Assembly: GCA_023435895.1 (NCBI GenBank)
Contig: JAEZLH010000033.1
Coordinates: forward strand, 124,001-188,000
DNA length: 64,000 nt
Direction: 5' to 3'
Origin: Bacillota bacterium
GTDB taxonomy: Bacteria; Bacillota; Clostridia; Lachnospirales; Lachnospiraceae
Made by a program: the position numbers and the translations under genes. The notes under the pieces are model-generated. The model was not told where the DNA came from. It saw only the letters and a list, made by a program, of their open reading frames with translations, and made no database searches. Positions 34,088-43,260 of this stretch are shown piece after piece (the first letter of the stretch is position 1; every line of letters begins with the position of its first letter).

Positions 34088-35020
34088 TTACTCAAACTTT
34101 ACCCTCGTCAACTTTTCCGATTCATCCCAAAGTCTTTTCGCCACTTGAATATCTTCTGCCTGAGGGGGGACTTTCGCAAAAGTAGGATAGCCTCTAACTT
34201 CATTCATTCGTGAGGGCCCATAATAAGTTCCACCCGTTGCCTCAAGAGCGGTTGCGGCATACAGGGATGGCCATGCACCATGTGCTGCAGGTTGGAATAG
34301 GACTGGTCCAAGGAAACGGCGCAAAATACCGGCAGGACTATTCTTTCCCTGTCCATTGGGAATTAAATCCGTCCTTGAAATGCCAGGGTGTGCTCCCATA
34401 CTGCGAATTCCCCAACCGGCTTCATCACTTTTGCGCTGCAATTCAAAGGCAAACATCAAACAAGCAAGCTTTGTCTGAGAATAGGCTTCCATTGGCTTGT
34501 AATGGTGCTCAGACTGAAGATTATCAAAATTAATAGCGCCGTCACGATTCGCTACACTACCTAACGTGACTACCCTAGGCTTATTCCCTTTCTTTAGGAG
34601 TGGAAGTAAATGTGCTGTTAATGCAAAATGTCCAAGATAATTAGTACCCATTTGCATCTCAAATCCATCCTTTGTAACCAATCGATTCGGTGGATTCATA
34701 ACTGCCGCATTGTTTACCAATATATCAAGACTCTTCCGTTCTGCCTTCATCTTATTTCCAAATGCTTCAATGGATGCAAGATCTGCAAGGTCAAGAATTT
34801 CTAAATGTATATTACCTGACGGAACTATCGCCTTAATTTTGCTGATGGCTTCTTCTCCTTTTGCTCTATTCCTTCCTGCCATAATTACCTCTGCTCCTGC
34901 TCTTGTCATCTCCAGTGCTGTTTCATATCCTATTCCACCTGTTCCTGTAATCACCACGGAACGACCCTTTTGTGATGGGATATCCGCTGAGGTCCAATTT
35001 CGTTTCATATTTTCTGCCAT
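34088..35020 (-). CDS. Short-chain dehydrogenase/reductase, retinol-dehydrogenase-like
   Basis: The protein has 310 residues. It carries the SDR motif set TGTGGIGYETALEM (cofactor loop), NNAAVMNP and YSQTKLACLMFAF with the catalytic Tyr-x-x-x-Lys, plus GAHPGISRTDL. It reduces or oxidises a carbonyl compound with NADP(H), most likely NADPH from the AGRNRAKG basic residues after the second strand. AAGGAG precedes the ATG by eight bases. A MerR-type 19-bp-spacer promoter about 165 bp upstream reads towards it, so it is probably induced by the MerR protein at 28651. Confidence 0.92.
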   Translation of the reverse strand: MAENMKRNWTSADIPSQKGRSVVITGTGGIGYETALEMTRAGAEVIMAGRNRAKGEEAISKIKAIVPSGNIHLEILDLADLASIEAFGNKMKAERKSLDILVNNAAVMNPPNRLVTKDGFEMQMGTNYLGHFALTAHLLPLLKKGNKPRVVTLGSVANRDGAINFDNLQSEHHYKPMEAYSQTKLACLMFAFELQRKSDEAGWGIRSMGAHPGISRTDLIPNGQGKNSPAGILRRFLGPVLFQPAAHGAWPSLYAATALEATGGTYYGPSRMNEVRGYPTFAKVPPQAEDIQVAKRLWDESEKLTRVKFE

Positions 35021-35185
35021 AGTAACTACTCCTTATCTTACAATTAATTCGAACTGTTTGTATAACCCTTTACTTATTCTTTAATAACTTAATGAAAAAC
35101 ACTATTATTAACGTCTGTATAACACATGTAAAATTGATTATGTTATATTTTGTGTATTTCTCAGCTATGTTTTGTGTTTATACAA

Positions 35186-35216
35186 ATGGTAGCACTTAGA
35201 GTTTTATCTATGTCAA
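35186..35216 (-). promoter_or_regulatory. MerR-type promoter (19-bp spacer) for the SDR gene
   Basis: On the minus strand TTGACA (35216-35211), a 19-base spacer with the CACTTAGAGT...ATCTATGT dyad, and TACCAT (35191-35186). It nearly duplicates the ferredoxin promoter at 28585-28615. It lies in the 499-bp gap 35021-35519, which otherwise holds only the hairpin at 35445. Confidence 0.75.
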
Positions 35217-35444
35217 GTATTTTTTATGATATTTTTAGGTTGCTATTTACGAACGCTCAAGATGATTTACATATTTATTATTTTTAATACATATCGTATA
35301 ATATTTTTTTAGTTTTGCTTAATTCCTTATTGATATTTGCTTATACAAGATTCATTTTTCTTTCTTAGTGATACTTTCGTACCATTTTCAAAATATATCT
35401 TCCTCCTCTTAAATTAATAAAAATTATGAAAAGCAATATAATAT

Positions 35445-35486
35445 AGCAGCAAATCACTTAAAGTTACCTCTAAGTAATTTGCTGCT
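35445..35486 (-). terminator. Terminator hairpin of the CHAP/repeat protein gene
   Basis: AGCAGCAAAT-C-ACTTA pairs with TAAGT-A-ATTTGCTGCT around a 10-base loop, 34 bp after the gene's stop. The U-tract is interrupted (ATATTATATT). Its ACTTA/TAAGT core recurs in the hairpins at 29094 and 40935. Confidence 0.7.
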
Positions 35487-35519
35487 ATTCATGATATCAG
35501 TCAACCTATTATTGTATGA

Positions 35520-38500
35520 TTATTTAATTATAAAAGTTTGCTGTATAACTCCTGTATAATTACCCTTTCCTGTGATTATTATTGTAGCTATACCTTTTTT
35601 TACATTATTTTTATATTGTAAGGTATAATCAACACTATTTTTTAGTCCATTAATAGTAACAGAAGGTGTCCTAGCTTTTCCATTAAAGGAAAAGCTTAAT
35701 GAACTGAATGTTACTTTCATCCCCACGATTGATTTAGGCTTAATTGTAAAGTTCGTGTTTAGAGTTCCAGAATAATTTCCTCTTCCCGTAATGATTATTG
35801 TAGCTGTGCCTGCCTTAATATTATTCTTATAAGTCACAATATAGTCAGTACCATATTTTAATCCTTTTATATTCACATTAGGAGTTTTTGCGACCCCATC
35901 ATAATAATAACTTGTTGTCCCTAATTCTACTTTTATGCCTGTGATTGACTTTGCTTTGATTGTAAAGGTTTTAATGATACTTCCCGTATAGTTTCCTTTT
36001 CCAGTGATAACTACTGATGCAGCTCCCGCGTTGATATTATTAATGTATGTTAAAGTATAATCCATATTGTTCTTTAGTCCTGCTACTATAACAGCTGGTG
36101 TCTTTGCAGTTCCGTCGTAGCTATAATTTATATCTTTAAGCGTTGCTGACGCCCCAACGATGGATTTGGCTTTAATTGTAAAGTTCTTAATAATGCTTCC
36201 TGTATAATTACCTTTTCCTATGATAATTACCGTAGCTGTTCCTACGTTAATATTATTGATAAACTCCTGTGTATAATCTATACCCTTCTTTAGTCCAGCT
36301 AAAACCACATTAGGTGTTTTCACCTCTCCATTATAGGTAAATATTTCTGTATCAAGTTTAGCAGTCATCGAATCAATTGATTTTGCCATGATGGTAAAAC
36401 TCTTAGAAATATTTCCTGCATAATTACCTTTACCAGTAATCGTTACGGTCGCTGTCCCAACATTTATATTGTTAGAATATGCTACACTATAATCTGTTCC
36501 AATCGTTAAACCAACAATCGTGACCACAGGAATCTTTGGGCTTCCGTCATAGTATTGACTTTCTGAACTTAGTACCACCTTCATACCATTAATGAATTTT
36601 GCCGAAATCACAAAACTCTTTACAATGCTCCCTGTATAATTACCCTTACCCGTAATCGTCACGGTCGCGGTTCCCACGTTAATATTATTAGTATAAGTAA
36701 CACGATAATCCGTTCCATTTGTCAATCCGCTTATCGTAATCGTAGGAATTTTTGAGTTTCCATCATAGAGATAACTTCCCGAACTTAGTATTGCTGACAT
36801 TCCTGTTATTGATTTTGCTGTAATCGTAAAATTCTTTGTAATACTTCCTGTATAATTACCCTCACCCGTAATCGTCACGGTCGCGGTTCCCACGTTAATA
36901 TTATTAGTATAAGTAACACGATAATCCGTTCTATTTGTCAATCCGCTTATCGTAACCGTAGGAATTTTTGAGTTTCCATCATAGGGATAACTTCCCGAAC
37001 TTAGTATTGCTGACATTCCTATTATTGATTTTGCTGTAATCGTAAAATTCTTTGTAATACTTCCTGTATAATTACCCTCACCCGTAATCGTCACGGTCGC
37101 GGTTCCCACATTGACATTATTGGTATATGTTACATTATAATCTATTCCTTCACCTAAAGTTTTACCGTTTATAGTAATCGTTATCGATGGTATCTGCTCA
37201 TTTGAGTTAAATATGTATATATCAGACAACCCAGAAACTGTTGCATCATTGATGGATATTTTAGGTGTAGGATCAATGACATTTCCAGAAGTATCACAAA
37301 TATACCACTTCTGAGAGGGTGCATTATTAATATAGCGTTGTAATATCAGTGGACAATTTTCTGTAATATCGGTTGCCCCTATAACATAATTAGGCTTTGA
37401 AGCCAGCATAAAGGTATAGGTTCCATCACTTAAAGGGACAATATAATAAAGTTGCGCCTCACTGTCATTTGCATCCCAAATATCCATGCACGAATTTTGC
37501 GTAATAGGGGAGTTATATGAAACGCTATTACTTAGAGATGTACTTCTAAAAGTATCCAGTACTTTATTCCCATTGGCACACTCTGGATATAATAATACTT
37601 TCCCTCCCCCTTGATTGACAACCTTAATTTTCTGAGCTGAACTTGCATTAAAAGAATGCATCCATACCGGATTTTTATTTTCTTTGCCTGCATTGATTAC
37701 ATCAAAACAATAATTTTTATTGAAAGTATTGCGTATTATATAAACTCCATCTTCTACTGTTACTGAGGATGGTTGATTAAGATTCTCAGCCTTTAAATCG
37801 ATTTGTTGTGCATAAACAGCATAATTACCTGCTGCATCATAAGCATAAACATGAGTATTATAAATCCCTGTTTCAAAATTATGTTGGGAGGTATTAACAT
37901 AAAATTGATAAGTATTATTCCCAATAGAATAACCATCAATCCATTTAACATCATCTTGACCATTATTTTGAGTCCAAGATGGAAAGGCAACACGGGTTAC
38001 ACCAGTATTATCAGTCACTTCTACATTAACATAATAACCTGAAGAAGACACCCACTGTGGAAGTGTATACACTGATTTAATAGTAGGAGCCTGATTATCT
38101 GTAATTAAAGACTTGACAGTATTATTAGGTTGATGCTGTATATAACCATAACCACCTCTTTTCTTATTACCGTCACGAAGAGGATAACGGTTTATTTTTT
38201 CAGCGATATCCTGCCTGGTAGTTTGACGCCATCCAACTTTGTTGCTTCCGGCAGATCCATTACAATCAACAAAAGAAATAGTATCACCAACTATATTAGT
38301 AATAATTATAGAATGATCATAATATGCTGTACTTTGATATCTGACATGATCTCCTATGCATAATTGGCTTGCATCTCCATGAACTGGCCAGGTTCTAACA
38401 TCTTCTCCAAATAAATAATCGCCTACAATACATGCGAAGCCCATACACTGCCATGCTGAATTTTTGTAACTATCGTTCCAATAAGATTGATCAGGATATT

Positions 38501-38639
38501 TTACTTTTAATTCATTCAATTTGCGCGCCATATCATTAGCTGAAATAGCAGCAGCTTTTACAGTTAATCCACTCATTTCAAGTTCCAAGCAAAAAAGAAT
38601 GGATAATACTGATAACAAAATTAATAATTTACGTTTCAT
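35520..38639 (-). CDS. Secreted CHAP-like amidase/peptidase with ricin-like domain and eight 72-residue repeats
   Basis: The protein has 1039 residues. A signal peptide (MKRKLLILLSVLSILFCL, cleavage near VKAAA) is followed by a cysteine-peptidase/CHAP-like domain at ~35-170, with Cys in SAWQCMGFAC and His in YYDHSIIITN as the probable dyad. Residues ~175-285 resemble the GBS_Bsp-like domain (TDNTGVTRVAFPSW). Residues ~290-450 resemble a ricin-type beta-trefoil with QKIKVVNQGGGKV and PSQKWYI. Then eight repeats of 72 residues follow, each ending GNYTGSI-x-K-x-FTI-x-AKSI. It is probably a cell-wall hydrolase or biofilm protein. No LPxTG anchor is visible. Agr-type regulator genes lie upstream on the same strand. 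Confidence 0.85.
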   Translation of the reverse strand: MKRKLLILLSVLSILFCLELEMSGLTVKAAAISANDMARKLNELKVKYPDQSYWNDSYKNSAWQCMGFACIVGDYLFGEDVRTWPVHGDASQLCIGDHVRYQSTAYYDHSIIITNIVGDTISFVDCNGSAGSNKVGWRQTTRQDIAEKINRYPLRDGNKKRGGYGYIQHQPNNTVKSLITDNQAPTIKSVYTLPQWVSSSGYYVNVEVTDNTGVTRVAFPSWTQNNGQDDVKWIDGYSIGNNTYQFYVNTSQHNFETGIYNTHVYAYDAAGNYAVYAQQIDLKAENLNQPSSVTVEDGVYIIRNTFNKNYCFDVINAGKENKNPVWMHSFNASSAQKIKVVNQGGGKVLLYPECANGNKVLDTFRSTSLSNSVSYNSPITQNSCMDIWDANDSEAQLYYIVPLSDGTYTFMLASKPNYVIGATDITENCPLILQRYINNAPSQKWYICDTSGNVIDPTPKISINDATVSGLSDIYIFNSNEQIPSITITINGKTLGEGIDYNVTYTNNVNVGTATVTITGEGNYTGSITKNFTITAKSIIGMSAILSSGSYPYDGNSKIPTVTISGLTNRTDYRVTYTNNINVGTATVTITGEGNYTGSITKNFTITAKSITGMSAILSSGSYLYDGNSKIPTITISGLTNGTDYRVTYTNNINVGTATVTITGKGNYTGSIVKSFVISAKFINGMKVVLSSESQYYDGSPKIPVVTIVGLTIGTDYSVAYSNNINVGTATVTITGKGNYAGNISKSFTIMAKSIDSMTAKLDTEIFTYNGEVKTPNVVLAGLKKGIDYTQEFINNINVGTATVIIIGKGNYTGSIIKNFTIKAKSIVGASATLKDINYSYDGTAKTPAVIVAGLKNNMDYTLTYINNINAGAASVVITGKGNYTGSIIKTFTIKAKSITGIKVELGTTSYYYDGVAKTPNVNIKGLKYGTDYIVTYKNNIKAGTATIIITGRGNYSGTLNTNFTIKPKSIVGMKVTFSSLSFSFNGKARTPSVTINGLKNSVDYTLQYKNNVKKGIATIIITGKGNYTGVIQQTFIIK
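35523..37260 (-). repeat. Eight tandem 216-bp coding repeats
   Basis: The 3' half of the preceding gene consists of eight units of 216 bp. The segment CTCACCCGTAATCGTCACGG occurs at identical spacing (36861 and 37077), and the neighbouring unit at 36645 differs by one base in it. Units two and three (about 36780-37080) are almost identical, a recent duplication; the terminal units are much more diverged. Confidence 0.9.
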
Positions 38640-38805
38640 CTTATTTTCCCCTTTATATTGTTTTAGTAAGTACCTAGCAAATAATTATTAAGAGAGATTG
38701 CTAGTAAAAGTAAATATTCATTTCTTTCGAATTAAATTACCATATATTTACCATCGAAACAATATATTTGCACAAACAACATAGATTTCGACATAAATGC
38801 TTTAT

Positions 38806-40089
38806 TTACTCAAACTTTAGGGTAACTGTGCTAAGAAATTGTCCATTTTGATATTCAAACAACGTATCTCCACCATGTTTTTTTGCTATATTCCTAATAA
38901 TATTCAATCCCAAACCATGCTCTAATTCATTCTCTTTTGTGGTTCGAAAAGACTCCTGTGGCTTATTACAAGAATTACACATATGAAATACCACAAAATT
39001 CGCCTTACGTCTTATCAGAAAATCCACATTTCTCTTTTCAGCCTTAATTGATAAACATCCTTCAATTGCATTTTGAAGCAAATTAGAGGCTATTGTGCAT
39101 AAATCAAAATCAGGAATTTTAATCTCTTCTATGTTCTCGATAACAATATTTATTGGTATCTCATTTGCTTTTGCATGTTCGTATTTGTTATGTAATACTA
39201 TATCTAATGTATAACGATCACAAAATGTTATTCCATCCAATTTGGTATGCACTTCACCAAACTCGTTTACAAACTTTTCAAGTTCTTGATATAACTTATT
39301 TTTAGTTAATCCGTCAATTATCTCCATATAACCTCGGTAATTATGCTTTAATTCCCTAACTAAGTTATATTGTTGTTTGATATCAGCCATATATTGATAC
39401 TGCATTAATAAAATTTCTTCTGCATGCAAAGCACGTGCCTTACTATTTGCCTCATTTTTAGCGTTATTTATTATTAATAACGTATATATTCCAATAATAA
39501 TTGTTGATATAACAATATATATAATAAATGTAGTCGCATTCGGACTATACTTTCTAATAAATGCAGTTAAGATAGCTACTGATATTATTTGCATGACACA
39601 ATAGATGCTTATATAAAGTTCTCCTTCAATGCGAAATTTATTTTTACGAAACTTTTTAATCATTATTAAAACTGAAGATATTATGATAATGTATGCTATT
39701 AAAGATGCCTTTAAGAAATTCCAGGATATAATACCTTGCTGTATATCTGAATAGAGATCATTATTAAACATATTTATTATTACAATGGATAATAGTTCTC
39801 CGATTCCAGAGCAAATATAATAAGTAGCCACAACAAATATCTTCCACCAGACTTTATCGATGAAAAAGATTGATATAATAATCATCATGCATATAATCGC
39901 ATAAAGTGCCTTCAACAACATATTCTTATAAAATATTACTCCTATTTCTGTCATTACTAGTAAACTAAGAAATAATCCTAATTGGCTTATTTTATTTTCG
40001 AACCTCAGTTTCATTAAATTAATATAGTAAAAGAATAAAATAATCGCATCAACCGGATAAATTAAAGCCATACCCATATAAATATTCAT
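38806..40089 (-). CDS. AgrC-like sensor histidine kinase (GHKL type)
   Basis: The protein has 427 residues. Residues ~1-210 contain about six hydrophobic helices, as in quorum-sensing receptors of Gram-positives. After a linker coiled coil, ELKHNYRGYMEII carries the phosphorylated histidine, and DLCTIASNLLQNAIEGCL is the GHKL ATP-binding N-box with HGLGLNIIRNIAKKHGG. Its start follows the response-regulator stop by one base, with the GGAGGG site inside the regulator's last codons. No agrB/agrD gene is in the window, so the signal is unknown. It probably reads a peptide and controls the secreted repeat protein downstream, as an inference. Confidence 0.92.
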   Translation of the reverse strand: MNIYMGMALIYPVDAIILFFYYINLMKLRFENKISQLGLFLSLLVMTEIGVIFYKNMLLKALYAIICMMIIISIFFIDKVWWKIFVVATYYICSGIGELLSIVIINMFNNDLYSDIQQGIISWNFLKASLIAYIIIISSVLIMIKKFRKNKFRIEGELYISIYCVMQIISVAILTAFIRKYSPNATTFIIYIVISTIIIGIYTLLIINNAKNEANSKARALHAEEILLMQYQYMADIKQQYNLVRELKHNYRGYMEIIDGLTKNKLYQELEKFVNEFGEVHTKLDGITFCDRYTLDIVLHNKYEHAKANEIPINIVIENIEEIKIPDFDLCTIASNLLQNAIEGCLSIKAEKRNVDFLIRRKANFVVFHMCNSCNKPQESFRTTKENELEHGLGLNIIRNIAKKHGGDTLFEYQNGQFLSTVTLKFE

Positions 40090-40090
40090 T

Positions 40091-40786
40091 TTACTCCCTC
40101 CAATGTCTTAAAATCTTTGAATTAACTTCCTGTATATATTTTCTTCCAATTGGAATACTTTGTGGCAATTTTGTCTTTATAATATTGTGATTATAATATT
40201 CTATCTTTGACATATTAATAATAAATCCCCTATGGCAACGAATTAGAAAAGTATTCATCAATCTCTCTTCTATTTCACTTATTACAAGATGAATTTGCAT
40301 TACTTCTCCATCATCGAAATATATGATAGTATCATGCCCCTTAGCTTCCATATAGCATATCTTGTCCATCTTGATTTTTATTCTTTTTCCTTTACTTTCA
40401 ACAATAAAATACAGACGAATAATTTTTTGTTGTGCTTTATTAAAAGCATTTTCAAAATTTTTGTAGAAAATAGGCTTCTTAAGAAAGAAAATATGCTCAG
40501 TGTTATATATTTCGCTAAAATATTCAGTTGATGTAGACTGATAGATAATAAGAGTCTCCGGAGCCTGCTGATTTATTTTCTTCACTATAACTGTACCCAT
40601 ACTTTCCTTTAGAATAATATCCATGATAACAATATCAACGGTATTCGTATTTAAGAATTGTATTAGGTTTTTCTCATTTGTAAATGTAAATATACGGTAT
40701 TTAATGTCTTTAAAATACTGCTCGAGATATCGTAATATTATATTAATGTCTTCTACATTATCATCACATATTGCTATCGAAATCAT
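40091..40786 (-). CDS. LytTR-domain response regulator (AgrA-like)
   Basis: The protein has 231 residues. The receiver domain (1-~120) begins ISIAICDDN and has phospho-acceptor D in DIVIMDIIL and the conserved lysine in FFLKKPI. Residues ~135-231 are the LytTR DNA-binding domain (ICYMEAKGHDTIIYF, FLIRCHRGFIINMSKI). Such regulators bind paired 9-bp direct repeats. It is the first gene of the two-component pair. No clear LytTR site was identified in the 166-bp region before the secreted-protein gene, apart from two ATGGTAA boxes 11 bp apart. Confidence 0.93.
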   Translation of the reverse strand: MISIAICDDNVEDINIILRYLEQYFKDIKYRIFTFTNEKNLIQFLNTNTVDIVIMDIILKESMGTVIVKKINQQAPETLIIYQSTSTEYFSEIYNTEHIFFLKKPIFYKNFENAFNKAQQKIIRLYFIVESKGKRIKIKMDKICYMEAKGHDTIIYFDDGEVMQIHLVISEIEERLMNTFLIRCHRGFIINMSKIEYYNHNIIKTKLPQSIPIGRKYIQEVNSKILRHWRE

Positions 40787-40924
40787 AAGTATCGTTCCTC
40801 TCTTATCTTTAGATGTTTCGTTAAAATTTCATTTAATTATTATTTATAATCCTATAATATTCTACATTAATTTGCAATAAATTACTAAATTTTTCTATCG
40901 TCTTCATAATTGCATTATTTCCGT

Positions 40925-40966
40925 AAATAAAAAAGGAACCACTTAGTGTCATGCCTAAGTAATTCC
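40925..40966 (-). terminator. Orphan terminator-like hairpin
   Basis: GGAA-CC-ACTTAG pairs with CTAAGT-AA-TTCC around TGTCATGC. On the minus strand it is followed by TTTTTTATTT, a good U-tract. No minus-strand gene ends here, because it lies between two divergent starts (40786 and 41074). Confidence 0.55.
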
Positions 40967-41073
40967 CTCTTTATTTAATCATTAATCTGAATAAATACCT
41001 TTCTGACTATGGTAAAGCACATCATTTATTGCTTTTCATATATTATACAAAAGCATTCGGTAGGTGAATAATT

Positions 41074-41994
41074 ATGTGTACAGCTATGACACTGCAATCG
41101 AATACGGATGAAACCTTTTTTGGAAGAACCATGGATTTTTCACATGATATTATTCCTCAACTCTATAAACTCCCTGCTTTCTATGAGTGGTCTTCCTGTT
41201 TAGACAATAGGAGCATGAAAAATAAATATCAAATTATTGGTCTAGGACAGGAATTGGACGGGATTTTTGGACTCTTTGATGGTGTTAATGAAAAAGGGGT
41301 TGCCGCTGCTGCGTTATATTTTGCTGGTTATGCCCAGTATGAAACCTTATCCAATCAATCAACAGCAAATTCCGTTTCTTCGATTGATTTTCTTCATTTC
41401 ATTCTAGCCAGTTGTTCCTCTGTTGCAGAATTACCAGCCCTCCTTAAAAACATAAACATTGTTGGGGTAGCCGATCCGGTTACTCATACGGTCGCACCAC
41501 TACACTGGATTGTCACAGACCGGAGTGGTGCTTGTGCCGTAATCGAGTCAACCACCAAAGGGGTAGAACTATACAATAACCCCATTGGCGTTATGGCAAA
41601 CAGCCCTGATTTTAATTGGCACCTGACCAATCTAAGGAATTTTATGATGACTACACCAACACAACTTGAGGAAACAGCTTGGGCTAATATGCAGTTGACA
41701 CCCTTCGGCCAGGCAGGGGGTACTACAACACTCCCAGGTGGTTTCACGTCCCCTGAACGCTTCGTAAGGGTATCCTATTTGAAATCTCATTTGCCAAAAC
41801 CAATAGATAGCCAGGAAGCGCTTACTGCATGCTTTCATGTTCTTGAAAGTGTGTCCATTCCAAAAGGCGCAGTAATTACCAGCCGAAATACCTTTGATTA
41901 TACGAAATATACCGCATTTATCAATACAAAGACCTGTGAATACTTTTATAAAACCTATGATGATCTAACTATTTATAGCGCCAGTCTTTGGTAA
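41074..41994 (+). CDS. Choloylglycine hydrolase/penicillin V acylase family protein
   Basis: The protein has 306 residues and starts MCTAMTL. Cys2 is the nucleophile freed when Met1 is removed, and R18 and D21 (in FGRTMDFSHD) match the family's active-site residues. The later ANSPDFNWHLTN (Asn) and SPERFVRVSYL (Arg) also fit. Family members cleave linear amides: bile salts, penicillin V or N-acyl homoserine lactones. Without the substrate loop I cannot choose, although the short size and plant-type surroundings do not favour bile salts. It has no signal peptide. AGGTGAATAATT precedes the ATG. Confidence 0.92.
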   Translation: MCTAMTLQSNTDETFFGRTMDFSHDIIPQLYKLPAFYEWSSCLDNRSMKNKYQIIGLGQELDGIFGLFDGVNEKGVAAAALYFAGYAQYETLSNQSTANSVSSIDFLHFILASCSSVAELPALLKNINIVGVADPVTHTVAPLHWIVTDRSGACAVIESTTKGVELYNNPIGVMANSPDFNWHLTNLRNFMMTTPTQLEETAWANMQLTPFGQAGGTTTLPGGFTSPERFVRVSYLKSHLPKPIDSQEALTACFHVLESVSIPKGAVITSRNTFDYTKYTAFINTKTCEYFYKTYDDLTIYSASLW

Positions 41995-42002
41995 TTAGAA
42001 TG

Positions 42003-42290
42003 TTAGTATCTCTTGACCGTACTTCGTGAAACCAGTGCAATCATAAAATAAATGAGTTGATATAATAAGCAAATTGGAAGAATTGGAATGATACAAAATG
42101 CTATTCCAGTCCAAACAAAAACCCTGCAAAACGCATCCCAACCATATATTGTTCGAAGATACTGCGGTAATATTAAAGTGTACACATCATATCCGACAAT
42201 TGCAAAATAAGCAGAATACCCCACCAAAAGAAGATATGGTACAAACGATAACCAAAACAGAATTCTTAAGAATTTCTTCTTTCTTGACAT
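42003..42290 (-). CDS. Small membrane protein of unknown function
   Basis: I start at the ATG at 42290 (MSRKKKFLRILFWL), which follows GGGGTGG; an ATG five codons upstream has no site. The 95-residue protein has a lysine-rich N-terminus, then three hydrophobic segments (ILFWLSFVPYLLLVGYSAYF, a middle one around VFVWTGIAFCIIPIL, and LLYQLIYFMIALVS). No family is recognised. It is convergent with the amide hydrolase, nine bases apart. Confidence 0.65.
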   Translation of the reverse strand: MSRKKKFLRILFWLSFVPYLLLVGYSAYFAIVGYDVYTLILPQYLRTIYGWDAFCRVFVWTGIAFCIIPILPICLLYQLIYFMIALVSRSTVKRY

Positions 42291-42370
42291 TATAATCCAC
42301 CCCATTAATAAAATTTATTACCAATCCTTTACTAACTGTAAAAACCAATAGCGTAAGTCATTTTTTACAT

Positions 42371-42402
42371 ACAAGGAAAGCATCAACCGATGCTTTCCTT
42401 GT
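42371..42402. terminator. Perfect 14-bp hairpin downstream of the lipoprotein gene
   Basis: ACAAGGAAAGCATC pairs with GATGCTTTCCTTGT around AACC. It lies 77 bp after the lipoprotein stop (minus strand). It has no U-tract on either side, so termination efficiency is uncertain. Confidence 0.5.
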
Positions 42403-42478
42403 ATTCCTATTCGGGTTGTGATTACTAGTCCTTAATCTGTTTTACATATGTCTTTTATTACTATTATTTACATTCAAA

Positions 42479-43156
42479 TTAGTCTACCATAGAATAAATC
42501 AGAATGCTTTCGATTTTTTTATCTTTAATATGAAAACTCAATACATCTACATAATTTACCGGTTCATATCGGTAATCATCTTCTTCATCCGTCAACTCCC
42601 CACCGATCAAATATCCTTCCGGATAAGCCTCTTTCAGCTTATCAAAGCTATCTCCAACTTTAATATTCCGAACCGTAGGGTAGTTCGAGTTGGTAATTTC
42701 AATGTTGACGATTGGTGCTTTCTTATTTTCAGCCAAGGCGAGAGTTTTAATGGTAAGTCCCGGATACTGATACTTTTTCTCTGTCATTCCATTCAGCTGA
42801 TCCATGTTTAGCCCATCATCTTTCGAATAAGTATGGGATGAAATCTTAACCGGTTTTCCTAACAAGCTTTCCATTTTTTTGTCATCTACTTTATCGGAAA
42901 GAGCTATTGTGTTCTTCTGATAAAGAAAAGCCAGCTGTTTTAATATAACATTGCCATCCTTTGTAATCGTTCCTTCCTTCACCACCTCTTCTGGACCTTT
43001 GGTTGTACTGTTATCCTTCGTGTCTGTCTGGGTTACACTTGGTGTTTTAACTGTTGTATCGTTAGATCCATTTTGGGGAGTTACAATATTTCTTTTCCCA
43101 CATCCATAAACCATTAAAAGTATACTTACAATAATGAATACTCTAACTGCTTTCAT
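42479..43156 (-). CDS. Lipoprotein of unknown function
   Basis: The protein has 225 residues. The N-terminal MKAVRVFIIVSILLMVYGC is a lipoprotein signal with the lipidated cysteine at residue 19. A low-complexity Ser/Thr/Asn/Lys linker to ~60 follows. The globular part contains LSDKVDDKKMESLLGKPVKI and ITNSNYPTVRNIKVGDSFDK, resembling repeats in clostridial lipoproteins that contain 'KIGDSFDKVKEAYG'. I do not recognise a named family. It lies 104 bp after the histidine kinase on the same strand and is probably in its regulatory unit. Confidence 0.8.
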   Translation of the reverse strand: MKAVRVFIIVSILLMVYGCGKRNIVTPQNGSNDTTVKTPSVTQTDTKDNSTTKGPEEVVKEGTITKDGNVILKQLAFLYQKNTIALSDKVDDKKMESLLGKPVKISSHTYSKDDGLNMDQLNGMTEKKYQYPGLTIKTLALAENKKAPIVNIEITNSNYPTVRNIKVGDSFDKLKEAYPEGYLIGGELTDEEDDYRYEPVNYVDVLSFHIKDKKIESILIYSMVD

Positions 43157-43260
43157 AGTTATTCCTCCTTTAAATTATCTGAGTTTCTTTGTTGTTGGTA
43201 AGGTCATTATAAGATATTATTTTATTAGAGTAATAACAAAACCGTATCATTCTTGTAACA

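Noticed and set aside
35523..37260. CRISPR array
   Set aside because: The regular 216-bp spacing is a protein repeat array in frame, without short repeats and spacers. No cas gene is present.
38640..38805. agrD-like peptide gene or LytTR double site
   Set aside because: No ORF with a Cys/Ser-containing peptide core was found. Two ATGGTAA boxes 11 bp apart do not match LytTR spacing.
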